Notes under the pieces: model-generated
The model's database searches: none
The model's input: the letters and a program-made list of their open reading frames with translations, nothing else
What the model was told of the DNA's origin: nothing
Origin: an uncultured Ureaplasma sp.
GTDB lineage: Bacteria; Bacillota_I; Bacilli_A; Mycoplasmatales; Mycoplasmoidaceae
Reading direction: 5' to 3'
Length of the DNA: 64,000 bases
NCBI GenBank assembly: GCA_902789825.1
Contig: CADAPK010000001.1
Coordinates: 62,001 to 126,000, forward strand
In this document: positions 29,794 to 38,989 of the stretch, one piece after another
Position numbering within the stretch: the first letter of the stretch is position 1
Layout of the letters: every line of letters starts with the position of its first letter
Made by a program: the position numbers and the translations under genes

Positions 29794-32211
29794 CTAAAAA
29801 ATAAAATTAATGATTTTATTTTTTACGTAAATTGTTTTTTTAATTTGCTTACTATTTAATATTTGTGATATTTTTGGAATTGTCAAAATTTTTTTAATTA
29901 TTTCGTCTTGTGTCATATCAATATTAACGACAATCGTTGCTTTTAGTTTCCCATTAATTTGGATTGGTAAATTTATTTGTTTTGATACAAGAAAATCTTT
30001 CACAAATGTTGGTCATTTTTCCTCTTTTACAATTGATTTATTTTGGTCATTAATTATTTGTTGATAGAGATATTCGGCAAGAAAAGGAGCAAAACATGAC
30101 AAAACCACTAAGAAATTAATTTGATATTTTTTATAGACAATTTTTTCCTTATAACAATAGTTAAGATATACCATCATTTTACTAATGGCAATGTTAAATT
30201 TATATGTTTCAATAGCATTAGTTACATCATAAATAAATCGGTGGTAAGTTTGAATTATTTCGTAAGATAAATCTTTTTCGCTTTTCACTATTTTTTGTGG
30301 CTTTGTCATAAAGTAATTGTAGACACGATCCAATCATTTTCTCGCTCCAGTCAAACCATTTTCACTTCATGGCAAAGTAGCAGTAATTGGTCCCATAAAC
30401 ATTTCGTAGATTCGTAATGCATCCGCGCCATAATCATTGACAATTTCGTTAGGATTTATTACATTTCCTTTTGACTTTGACATTTTTTCACCATTTGGTC
30501 CTAAGATCATTCCTTGATTAATAAGTTTAAAAAATGGTTCCTTCGTTGGAACAATTTTTAAATCGTAAAGAAATTTATGTCAAAAGCGCGAATATAAAAG
30601 GTGTAAAACTGCATGTTCTTGCCCACCAACATATAAATCGACTGGCAATCATTTTTTGAATCGTTGATAAGCTTTTGGACTGTTTAATGGCAAATATGTG
30701 TTATCGTCATTTTTTAAAAGATAAGCTAAATAATATCAACAACTTCCCGCCCATTGTGGCATTGTATTCGTTTCGCGACGATATTTTTTTCCATCTTTCG
30801 TGATATTAACCCATTGTTTTAAATTGTCAAGTGGACTACAACCGTTATCGGTTGTGTGAATATTTTTAATTAAAGGGATTGTTAATGGTAAATCATTCAC
30901 TAAATGCGGTTTATTTTTATCATCAAAAATAATAGGAAAAGGTTCACCTCAATACCTTTGCCGTGAAAATATTCAATCTTTCAATTTATAATATTTCGTT
31001 TTTTTTCCAAATTGGTTTTTAATCAATCAATTAGATATTACTTCTTTTGCTTGCTTAGTGTTTAGACCATTTGCAATTCCACTATTTATGTGAATTCCAT
31101 CAGTAGTAATGTATTGTTTGTCCCCCATAATAATGGGGATAATTTTTAATTTATGTTTTTTGGCGAATTCATAATCTCTTTTATCAGCGCTAGCAACTCC
31201 CATTACAATCCCTGTTGCATAATCGTTTAAAACATAATCAGCTAAATAAATAGGGATTTTTTCATTATTAATCGGATTAATAGCATAAAAACTAGTAAAA
31301 ACACCAGTTTTATCGCGATTTTCCTGACGCTGTAAAATTGTTTTGTTTTTTGTTTTTTGACAATAATCATCAATACTTTTTTTGTTTTGATTGGTTATTA
31401 ATTTTTTGACGATTTTGTTTTCTGGGGCGATGGCAAGAAAACTAACCCCATATAAAGTATCAACTCGCGTTGTAAAAACCTTTAGATTCAGATTATTTGT
31501 CGTTTTGAAATTTACGGTAAAACCAAATGATTTACCAATTCAAGTAGTTTGAATTGCTTTCAAACTCATTGGTCAATCAGTTAATTTTAAATCATTAATT
31601 AATCGATCAGCATATTTCGTAATTTTTAAAATTCATTGTTTCATTTTTTTCTTTACAACTGGATATTCACCCCGTTCAGAAACCATTAATCCATTTTTAA
31701 TTAAGACTTCTTCATTTGCTAAAACAGTTTTTAATTTTGGACACCAATTAACTTCAATATTTTTGATTTCGGCTAATTTTTTTTCAAAAAAACGACTAAA
31801 AATTCATTGCGTTCATTTATAGTAATTGGGATCGGTTGTGTTAACCTCTTTTTTATAGTCAAAACTAAAACCCAATGATTGTAATTGTTTGCGGAAAACA
31901 TCAATATTTTTTTTTGTAAATGTTGCTGGGTGATTTCCGGTACGTAGGGCATATTGCTCAGCCGGTAAGCCAAAGGCATCCCAACCAATTGGATGTAAAA
32001 CATTAAAACCATTAAAGCGTTTAAAGCGGGCATAGATATCGGTTGCTGTATAACCTTTAGGATGGCCAACATGTAGACCTTGACCTGAAGGATACGGAAA
32101 CATATCCAAAATATACATTTTTGGTAAATCTAAATCGGGATCAAAGTGGTAAACATCTTTTGCTAATCAAAAATTTTTGATAAAATTTTCAATTTTTTGG
32201 TGATTGTACAT
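29794..32211 (-). CDS. leuS: Leucyl-tRNA synthetase
   Basis: An 805-residue class I synthetase. HIGH region [16 protein letters not shown] at about 38-53 and KMSKS motif [10 protein letters not shown] near residue 575. The CP1 editing insertion is present: [10 protein letters not shown] (family TTRPDT) and [14 protein letters not shown] (family AVPxHDxRDYEFA), so the key Thr and second Asp are kept but the Pro and His are changed. Leucine-specific WIGKS and the C-terminal IQINGKLK domain are present. The ATG lies nine bases from a TATAAT box, which implies a leaderless mRNA. Confidence 0.97.
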
Positions 32212-32228
32212 ATTAAAATAATTATAGA
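32212..32228. promoter_or_regulatory. Overlapping divergent promoters of leuS and the nfu-like gene
   Basis: Only 17 bp separate the two start codons. The minus strand has TATAAT at 32226-32221, nine bases from the leuS ATG. The plus strand has TAAAAT at 32214-32219, nine bases from the nfu ATG. There is no room for leaders or ribosome-binding sites, so both messages should start at or within a few bases of their ATG. The -35 region of each must lie inside the other gene. Confidence 0.65.
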
Positions 32229-32498
32229 ATGATACTAACATTAAAGAAACACAAGGTATTAACCAATAAAACAATAATTAAAAAAATTCGTGCAAAAATT
32301 GAGGAAGTGAAAACTTTTGTTAATGCCGATGGGGGTGATGTCCGCTTTGTCGAATTTAAAAATAACATTTTACGGTTAGAAGTTGTTGGTAAATGTGTTC
32401 ATTGTCCTTCTTTTACAATGACTTATAACAATTGAATTAAAAAGATGCTTTTAGATGAATTTCCCCAAATTAAAGATATTATTTTTATTGTTAATTAA
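32229..32498 (+). CDS. NifU C-terminal-domain (Nfu-type) Fe-S scaffold protein
   Basis: An 89-residue stand-alone Nfu domain. The pattern AKIEEVKTFVNADGGDVRFVEFKNN leads to VVGKCVHCPSF with the Cys-x2-Cys that holds a bridging [4Fe-4S] cluster between two subunits. The Trp in the last helix is TGA. Nfu proteins deliver clusters to target apoproteins. Candidate clients nearby are the ferredoxin and the TtcA-like protein at 35.6-36.5 kb. Its 3' end overlaps the convergent nif3 gene by 8 bp. Confidence 0.9.
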
Positions 32499-33249
32499 CC
32501 AAAAATTTTGTTTGCTTTGAAAAAATTTTCTTAATCTTTATTTGGGGAAAATTATTCGCAATTTCTTGTGCAATAAAATCAACAAAAAAATTTTCCAATT
32601 CGTGTCCGACATCTAAAAAATTCAATTTCTTTTCATTGATTTCTATCCAATTATGATATTTCAAATCCCCCGTAATGAAAAGAAGATTTTTTTGCTCAAT
32701 TTTATTGAAATTTTCGGTTAAACAATGATAACCGGCACCCGCGCATAGTGCAAGATATTTAAAGGAATTATTTACATTTTTTATATTTGTAAAAATATAG
32801 GGACAATAGAATTTTTTCTTAAATAAAGTGACAATTTCTTTGATCTTTTTTTTCTTCGTAAAGCAACCAAGAGGGAAATAACTTTTGTTGTGCTTGATCC
32901 AAATTATTTTTTGTAATTTTAATTCTTTTGCAATTAAAAAATTCATTCCATTTTTATTATTATCAAAACAAGTATGCAAAGAAAGATATGATATGTTATT
33001 TTTCTTTAATTTATTTATCATTATTTGATTTGTTTTATTTTTAAAAAGAGGATGGTGACTAATAATTAGATTTATGCCATTTTGACAAGCATAAGCAATT
33101 ACTTTATTGTTAACATCAAGGCAAATAAGACAATTTGTTAAAACATAATTTAATTTCGCTTTAACAATTATTCCGCAACGATCTCATGCTTCTTGTTTAC
33201 TTACTGGATACTTTTTTAAAAAAAAATTTACTAAATCTTTTATTTTCAT
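32491..33249 (-). CDS. Nif3-like dinuclear metal-centre protein
   Basis: A 252-residue Nif3/YqfO-family protein. Metal-site blocks: LIISHHPLFKNK near residue 63, LHTCFDNNKNGMNFLIA near 92, and LFITGDLKYHN near 200. The family forms toroidal hexamers with a two-metal centre; function is unsettled (GTP cyclohydrolase 2-like claims exist). It follows trmK, with a 10-bp overlap, as in many Firmicutes. The middle PII-like insertion of longer homologues is absent. Confidence 0.9.
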
Positions 33250-33887
33250 GATGTTATTTCTTTTAACATTTTTTGATATTGTTTGTTATAAAACAATTTT
33301 TTGTTATTCATAATCATTTTTTTGTTAAAGCAAAGATATTTTTTTCATGTTACCAAATCCAATTGTTTATTTTTTTGGCCAAAGTATAAATATTCATCAT
33401 TATTATTAATTTTTATATTTTTTTGTCTAGCGACAATAATTTGATAGAATTTTTTGCTAAAAATAGTTTGTTCTTTTTCAATAGAAAATTTGTTTTCGTT
33501 TAATCATTTTCGTAGGATATTGGTTTGTAAGTTTGGACAGAAAATGAAAATTATATTTTTTTTCATTAAGCGACATGTTTTTAGAATTTCAGTAATTGTC
33601 CTTCCACCTATTCCAGAAATAACAATATAATCAGGTCTAATTTTTACCTTTTTTGTAATGTTTTTTAGACCATTATTAATGATATTTGTCGTTTTATCAA
33701 TGAGATTGTTTCGTAATAAATTTTTTTTGCCATTATTTAATGGATTTATTTTATTTTCAATATTAACAACATGTTTTGCAAGTTTATTTTTTAATATTAA
33801 AATCGATAAAAAAGCATGATCACTACCAACATCATAAACACATCGGCAAGGACGAATTAGACTAGCAATAGTTTTAATTCTTTTCAT
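33240..33887 (-). CDS. trmK: tRNA (adenine(22)-N1)-methyltransferase
   Basis: A 215-residue SAM-dependent methyltransferase. The N-terminal VYDVGSDHAFLSILILK is the TrmK version of the SAM motif, and YIVISGIGGRTITEIL is the second conserved block. It methylates A22 in tRNAs with A13/G14. Three TGA codons are Trp, including one just before the TAA stop. The order rpoD-trmK-nif3 is conserved in Firmicutes and mycoplasmas. The start overlaps rpoD by 14 bp. Confidence 0.92.
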
Positions 33888-35223
33888 CCATTACATAACT
33901 TCGCAGTTTTTCTGATTTTGAAGGATGTTTTAGTTTTCGTAAGGCTTTAGCTTCAATTTGTCTAATTTCTTCACGCGGTTTTTTTAATTTTTGTGCAACT
34001 TCATCTAGATTATGAGGATATGTATAAGGAAGCATTCCAAAACGCATTTTAACAATTGCCTGTTCATTCGGTGTTAATGTCGATTTAAACATTTGGGCAA
34101 CTTGTTCGCGCAATAAATTACTTTTAGTAAATTCATCAGGTGTCGCAACATCGTCTTGTTTAACAAAATCAAGAATTTGACTTTCATCATCATTACCAAC
34201 AGTTTTATCCAAAGAAATAGGATCAATATTTATTTTTTTAATTGTTATAACTTTACGTGTTGTGAATCCTTTTGCTTGCCCGCCTAATTCAGTTGTAATT
34301 TCATTAATTGTTGGTTGTCGTCCTAAACGTTGGGTCAATTCTTTTTCGACTTTTGCAACGTGATTAATCACTTCAACCATGTGGACAGGAATACGAATGG
34401 TTTTAGATTGTTCAGAAATTGCACGTGTAATTGCTTGACGAATTCATCAAGTAGCGTATGTTGAAAATTTATTCCCTAGTCTTCAATTGTATTTTTCAAT
34501 TGCTTTCATTAAACCAGAAATTCCTTCTTGCACTAAATCATCCAATTCTAAACCATGGTTTAGAAATTTTTTCGCAATGGAAGTAACAAGACGTAAATTA
34601 GAAGTAACCAATTGATCTTTTGCTAATTGTCGTAAGCGCGAATTTTTATTTTCTAACATTTTTGCTAAATAAATTTCATTGGTGAAATTTAGCATTTTTG
34701 ATGACGAAAGTAAAGATAAATACGATTTTGTGCCATCATTAACTTTGTCTTGGGCAGAAAAATTTGTCTCTTGTGCCTTATTTATTTTTTTTCTTTTTTG
34801 TTTGGAAAAAATTTCTTTTGCTTCTTCTAATGTAAATTTTTTTTGCTTGTAATCCTTAATTTTAATTCCACTTTTAACAATGCTATTAAGTACATCCATT
34901 GCTTGTTTATCACTTAAAATGTAATTACTAAATTCATTAAAAATATTAGTAGAAGTTAAAATTTTGGTGTTGCGTTTTTTTTCTTTTGCAATTTTAATTA
35001 TTTTTGCGACAATCGCAGTTAATTCTTCTTTTTTTAAAAGCTTATATTTGCTTTGTGCGGTTAAAACATAGGAAATTTTTTCATTTTTTAATTTTTGCGC
35101 AATAGCTTTAACATTAGGAGCAATTTTCCTTACTAATTGTCCCTTTGTTTTTTTTCCTCTCTTACTTTTTTTTACTTTTATGGCTATTTTTTTTTCAGGT
35201 TTTTTTTTTGTTTTTTTCACCAT
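33874..35223 (-). CDS. rpoD: RNA polymerase primary sigma factor
   Basis: A 449-residue sigma-70 (SigA). Residues 1-30 are a lysine-rich lead. Region 2 is intact: [21 protein letters not shown], then [23 protein letters not shown] and the -10-binding helix [18 protein letters not shown] (Trps partly TGA). Region 4 ends with [17 protein letters not shown]. It should be the factor reading the TATAAT promoters seen throughout. A TAAAAT box lies exactly six bases upstream of the ATG, so the message is probably leaderless. Confidence 0.96.
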
Positions 35224-35229
35224 ACTATT

Positions 35230-35235
35230 ATTTTA
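35230..35235 (-). promoter_or_regulatory. Promoter -10 of rpoD (TAAAAT, six bases from ATG)
   Basis: On the minus strand TAAAAT (35235-35230) is followed by six bases and the rpoD ATG. The same spacing is found at dnaJ, truB and the ferredoxin gene. No -35 consensus is evident. Confidence 0.5.
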
Positions 35236-35304
35236 CTTGGTTATAGATGGTCGCGAAACAAAAAATTGCAGTAAAAGATTTATTTTTTCTTTGTTGTTAC
35301 AAAA

Positions 35305-35574
35305 TTAGAAGTACATTCCAATTGTATTACGTAAAGGAAAGGGAGAATAGCGGACATATGCTCCTTTTCGGCGACGAGCATATGAACCATAACGATAACT
35401 ATTTTCTCATTTTTTCGTTGTGTTATTTATTGGACTATTTTTCATTGTTGCGAGTTCAATAATGTTATTTGATAAACCAACGAGTGTTGATGTAAGAATT
35501 CCTATACCCATTGCAATGGTATAAAAAGATCCACCAGAAATTGATTGTTTTTTCGCTAATGATAATTTTTTCAT
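35305..35574 (-). CDS. Double-glycine-leader peptide (bacteriocin-like or signalling peptide candidate)
   Basis: An 89-residue peptide not covered by larger genes. The N-terminus MKKLSLAKKQSISGG matches the leader of class II bacteriocins and peptide pheromones (Leu-Ser near the start, Ile-x-Gly-Gly at 13-15), which C39-peptidase ABC exporters cut after GG. The mature part would be about 74 residues: a hydrophobic, Gly-containing helix (16-40), a linker with one TGA-encoded Trp (residue 56), then a Tyr/Arg-rich tail (YRYGSYARRRKGAYVRY). GAGGG lies 7 bp before the ATG. It sits between rpoD and the divergent ferredoxin. No exporter, immunity or modification gene is in the window, so function is inferred only. 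Confidence 0.6.
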
Positions 35575-35634
35575 TTTTTTCCCTCATTGTTAATATTGGA
35601 AAGAAATTTTGTAAAATTGGGAAATTAAAAAAAA

Positions 35635-35640
35635 TATAAT
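35635..35640 (+). promoter_or_regulatory. Promoter -10 of the ferredoxin gene
   Basis: A perfect TATAAT followed by six T residues and then the ATG, the tightest leaderless spacing in the window. The 72-bp gap to the divergent GG-leader peptide must hold both promoters. Confidence 0.65.
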
Positions 35641-35646
35641 TTTTTT

Positions 35647-35820
35647 ATGATTAAAATAAATACACAAAAATGTATTAGTTGTGCCTCTTGTTGCCAATGT
35701 TGTCCATGCCAAGCAATCACAATGGTTAATAATAAACCCAAAGTTGATGCCAAAAAATGTATTGGTTGTGGTTCTTGTTGCCAATGTTGCCCATTGAAAT
35801 TAATTAAATTATCGGTTTAA
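35647..35820 (+). CDS. 2[4Fe-4S]-type ferredoxin with extra cysteines
   Basis: A 57-residue protein with two copies of the bacterial ferredoxin motif. First copy CISCASCCQCCPC (residues 9-21), second CIGCGSCCQCCP (38-49). Each contains the canonical Cys-x2-Cys-x2-Cys-x3-Cys-Pro ligands, plus additional Cys within the CCQCCP hexapeptide, giving 15 Cys in 57 residues. The two halves are also similar as DNA, so they arose by duplication. Ferredoxins carry electrons for oxidoreductases or radical-SAM enzymes; most mycoplasmas lack one. The extra Cys could hold an altered cluster or another metal. The 3' end overlaps the TtcA-like gene by 17 bp. Confidence 0.85.
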   Translation: MIKINTQKCISCASCCQCCPCQAITMVNNKPKVDAKKCIGCGSCCQCCPLKLIKLSV

Positions 35821-36544
35821 TCTTATTTCATTCGATAATTTTTTCTTTTACCGCGCGAGCAATGCTTTTATAACTGTTAGTTCAATTTTTGTTACGATAA
35901 AAATTTTTTTTGAGAAATTGCTTTATTAAAAAGCGTTGTGTGGTTTCATTATTGGGACATTTATTTAGAACAATCGGCAATTTTTGTTTTTTATTGAAAG
36001 CAATAATTTCTTTTTCTCGCGTGAAAATAAATGGACGGATTAAATAAATCTTATTATTACTTAAATATGTGATTGGTTTAAATGTTTCGATCCGACCAAC
36101 ATTAAGCAAATTCATAAATAATGTTTCAATGGCATCATCAAGATGATGAGCCAAAGCAATTTTATTAAATTTTTGGTTAAGTGCTTTTCTAACTAGAATT
36201 GCTTTTTTCATCCGCGAGCAAAAGGAACATTTAATCTTATTATTCTTTTTATGTTGATTTAAAATTTGACTAATTTTACTCGTTATAATTTCGTAATCGA
36301 TTTTGTTTCGTTGCAAAAAATTTTCTAATTGTTGATAACTTTCTTGTTTATTGAAATCTAAGTGTACCAAAAAAGCTTTTATTGTGATTTTTCGATTTAA
36401 TTTTTTTGCAAATGCTTGCAAAGCAAGAAGTAAAGATAAAGAATCCTTTCCTCCTGATAAGCCAACGGCAATTCGATCATTATTTTCCAACATTTTTGGA
36501 AAAATTTTATTTATTTTTAAAAGATTACCAAGAATTCTTCGCAT
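35804..36544 (-). CDS. TtcA-like tRNA 2-thiocytidine synthetase (Fe-S dependent PP-loop ATPase)
   Basis: A 246-residue PP-loop protein. The ATP-binding motif is VGLSGGKDSLSLLL at about 27-40. CSFCSR (about 116-121) supplies Cys-x2-Cys and LNKCPNN (about 207-213) the third cysteine that together bind a [4Fe-4S] cluster in TtcA/TtuA enzymes. ALAHHLDDAIETLFMNLL and LIRPFIFTREKEIIAF are family blocks. It would thiolate a tRNA base (C32 in TtcA). TilS is less likely because of the Cys triad. Two TGA Trp codons near the C-terminus. It converges on the ferredoxin gene. Confidence 0.82.
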
Positions 36545-36566
36545 TTTTTAAGATTATAATTTTTTC
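36545..36566. promoter_or_regulatory. Bidirectional promoter with palindromic -10 (ttcA-like / truB)
   Basis: The palindrome ATTATAAT (36553-36560) reads TATAAT on both strands. It lies 6 bases from the truB ATG and 8 bases from the ATG of the divergent TtcA-like gene. The whole intergenic gap is 22 bp. Both transcripts are therefore expected to be leaderless and to compete for one -10 element. Confidence 0.65.
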
Positions 36567-37235
36567 ATGAAAAACATTATTTTAATCGATAAACCAATTG
36601 GTTTAACAAGCAACGATGTTGTTTGTCGAATAAAGAAGGTATGTGGGTATAAAAAAGTTGGTCATGCTGGTACATTAGATCCTCAAGCTAGTGGATTATT
36701 AGTTATAGGAATCAATCATGGAACAAAGTTATTAACACATCTTTTATTGGATGACAAGCAATATGAAACAACATTTACTTTTGGCATAAAAACTAATACG
36801 GGTGATGCACAAGGTAAAATTATAAAAAGATGCCAATCACATGTAACTTTGCCAATGATAAAAAAGGTAAGTAAATTTTTTCTTGCGAATGCGTATTATC
36901 AAACTCCTCCAATTTTTTCCGCTAAAAAAGTTAATGGTATCCGTGCCTATAAACTCGCTCTTGCAAATAAAAGGGTAAAATTAAAACCGCAATTAGTAAA
37001 GATTAAAAAGATGAAAATTATTAAATTTGATGCTAAACAGCAAACTTTGAAAATTATTATTGATGTTACTAAAGGTTTTTATGTTCGAAGTTTTTGTGAC
37101 GATTTGGCAAAAAAATTAAAAACTGTTGCTTGTGTTTCAGCATTGCGAAGAACAAAAAGTGGCAAATATGATCTTAAACATGCTTCATCACTTGCTGCAT
37201 ATCTTCACCAAAATAAACCTATTAAAATCATATAA
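36567..37235 (+). CDS. truB: tRNA pseudouridine(55) synthase TruB
   Basis: A 222-residue TruB. The start NIILIDKPIGLTSNDVV and catalytic loop GHAGTLDPQASGLL (Asp38 nucleophile) are canonical, and YQTPPIFSAKKVNGIRAY and GFYVRSFCDDLA follow. It lacks the C-terminal PUA domain of longer homologues, as in other mycoplasmas. It makes pseudouridine-55 in the T-loop. The ATG is six bases after the -10 box. ribF does not follow it here; an ECF transporter module does. Confidence 0.95.
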   Translation: MKNIILIDKPIGLTSNDVVCRIKKVCGYKKVGHAGTLDPQASGLLVIGINHGTKLLTHLLLDDKQYETTFTFGIKTNTGDAQGKIIKRCQSHVTLPMIKKVSKFFLANAYYQTPPIFSAKKVNGIRAYKLALANKRVKLKPQLVKIKKMKIIKFDAKQQTLKIIIDVTKGFYVRSFCDDLAKKLKTVACVSALRRTKSGKYDLKHASSLAAYLHQNKPIKII

Positions 37236-37252
37236 TTTATTTAGTAAAATTG

Positions 37253-38080
37253 ATGAAAAAAATAATTGAATTCAATAAAGTTAATTTCGGTTATGAAAAA
37301 AATTTACCGATTTTAAAAGATGTTTCTTTTACGATTAATGAGAGTGAATATATTTGTGTTGTTGGTCATAATGGTTGCGGTAAAAGTACAATTTCAAAAA
37401 TATTAATTGGATTGTTAAAACCATGGTCAGGTCAAATCAAATTATTTGATCAAGTAATTGACCAAAGCAATTATTACTTATTACATGAAAACATTGGTGT
37501 TGTTTTTCAAAATCCAGAAAATCAATTTGTTGGATTAACTGTTGAGGATGATATTGCTTTTGGTCTCGAAAACAAACAAATTGATCCTTTGAAAATGGAA
37601 AATATCATTTTTGGTGTTGCTAAAACACTAAAAATCGATAAACTACTAAAATTAGGTCCACAAAATTTGTCCGGCGGGGAAAAGCAAAAAGTTGCGATTG
37701 CTTCAATCCTAGCAATGGAACCAAAAATTATTATTTTTGATGAAGCAACTGCAATGCTTGATCCTAAATCAAAAAAAGAGATTATAAATTTAATGTTCGA
37801 ACTAAAACAAAAATATCATAAAACAATCATTTCAATTACACACGACATGGATGAGGCAGTTAAAGCCGATAAAATTTTATTAATGAATAGTGGTCAAGTG
37901 CAAGATTTTGCCCCACCTTTTATTGTCTTTAAACAAGTCGATAAAGTGAAAGATGCTGCTTTAGATCAACCTTTTGTTTTGAAATTATCAACGGAATTAA
38001 ATAAAATCAATCCTCATGTCATTCCCACATTAAATTCCCTAGAATTAATTAAAAATATTCTTAATCTTAAAAAAAATTAA
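37253..38080 (+). CDS. ecfA1: ECF transporter ATPase EcfA1
   Basis: A 275-residue ABC ATPase of the energy-coupling-factor transporter that drives vitamin and metal uptake. Walker A GHNGCGKST (about 37-45), Q-loop FQNPENQFVG, signature LSGGEKQKVA and Walker B IIIFDEATAML, then the H-loop SITHDMDE. ENQFVG is characteristic of EcfA1. ATG 37253 is used; a TTG codon immediately precedes it. It is first in ecfA1-ecfA2-ecfT-truA. The substrate-binding S component is not in this window. Confidence 0.95.
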   Translation: MKKIIEFNKVNFGYEKNLPILKDVSFTINESEYICVVGHNGCGKSTISKILIGLLKPWSGQIKLFDQVIDQSNYYLLHENIGVVFQNPENQFVGLTVEDDIAFGLENKQIDPLKMENIIFGVAKTLKIDKLLKLGPQNLSGGEKQKVAIASILAMEPKIIIFDEATAMLDPKSKKEIINLMFELKQKYHKTIISITHDMDEAVKADKILLMNSGQVQDFAPPFIVFKQVDKVKDAALDQPFVLKLSTELNKINPHVIPTLNSLELIKNILNLKKN

Positions 38081-38095
38081 TGACAAAAATAACTT

Positions 38096-38989
38096 ATGAA
38101 TAAACTCTCTTTACCACAAATTAAAATAAACGATTTATCAATAATTTTTAATAAAGGTAAGCATAATCAATTTGCATTATTATCAAAATTAAATTTAAAT
38201 TTTTTTTCGAATAAAATTTATTTCATTGTTGGTGATTCCGGTGTAGGTAAAACAACACTAATTCATCATTTGAATGGGTTATTGAAATCGAGTGATGGCG
38301 ATATTTTTGTTGAAGATATTGCAATTCTTGGTAAAAACCGAAAAATCAAGGATGTAAAGAAATTACGGAAATTAATTTCTATCGTTTTCCAATTTCCCGA
38401 ATATCAATTATTTAAAAGTACGGTTGAGGACGACATTATTTTTGGACCATTAAATTTCGGTTTTAAAAAAACGGAAGCAAAAAAAATGGCGAAATTTTAT
38501 TTAAATATGGTCGGTTTAAATGATACTTTTTTGGATGCTTGTCCTTTTAATTTATCGGGAGGTCAAAAACGTCGTGTGGCAATTGCTGGAATTTTGGCAA
38601 TTGAACCAAAAATTATTATTTTTGATGAGCCGACAGCTGGTTTAGATCCAGAGGGAGAAAAGCAAATTATTGAGATTATTAAAAAATTGAAAAACAAAGG
38701 AAAAACGATTATTGTCGTTTCTCATGCAATAGACATTGCTTTAGAAATTGCTGACGAAATTTTATTAATCGATAAAAAAACAGTAACATTTAAGGGTGAA
38801 CCATACGCATTATTCACAAATAATCAATTACTTGCAACAACAAACATTATCAAACCAAAAATTATTCAAATTATTGATTGTCTTGTTTGTTGTGACAAAA
38901 ATTTTTCTTTATTGTATTTCTTTAAACCGAGGACAATTGCGGAATTAGTAAAAGGAATTAATGATATTTTGGTTAAGAAAGGCGAATAA
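38096..38989 (+). CDS. ecfA2: ECF transporter ATPase EcfA2
   Basis: A 297-residue second ATPase. Walker A GDSGVGKTT (about 46-54), Q-loop FQFPEYQLF (the EcfA2 form), signature LSGGQKRRVA, Walker B IIIFDEPTAGLDPEG and the H-loop VSHAID. It pairs with EcfA1 as a heterodimer and docks on EcfT through coupling helices. It ends directly before the ecfT ATG (TAAATG). Length is near the family norm. Confidence 0.95.
   Translation: MNKLSLPQIKINDLSIIFNKGKHNQFALLSKLNLNFFSNKIYFIVGDSGVGKTTLIHHLNGLLKSSDGDIFVEDIAILGKNRKIKDVKKLRKLISIVFQFPEYQLFKSTVEDDIIFGPLNFGFKKTEAKKMAKFYLNMVGLNDTFLDACPFNLSGGQKRRVAIAGILAIEPKIIIFDEPTAGLDPEGEKQIIEIIKKLKNKGKTIIVVSHAIDIALEIADEILLIDKKTVTFKGEPYALFTNNQLLATTNIIKPKIIQIIDCLVCCDKNFSLLYFFKPRTIAELVKGINDILVKKGE

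Noticed and set aside
35590-35784. A 64-codon minus-strand frame opposite the ferredoxin
   Set aside because: It is a mirror of the Cys-rich coding sequence; the plus-strand frame has two perfect ferredoxin motifs and a promoter.
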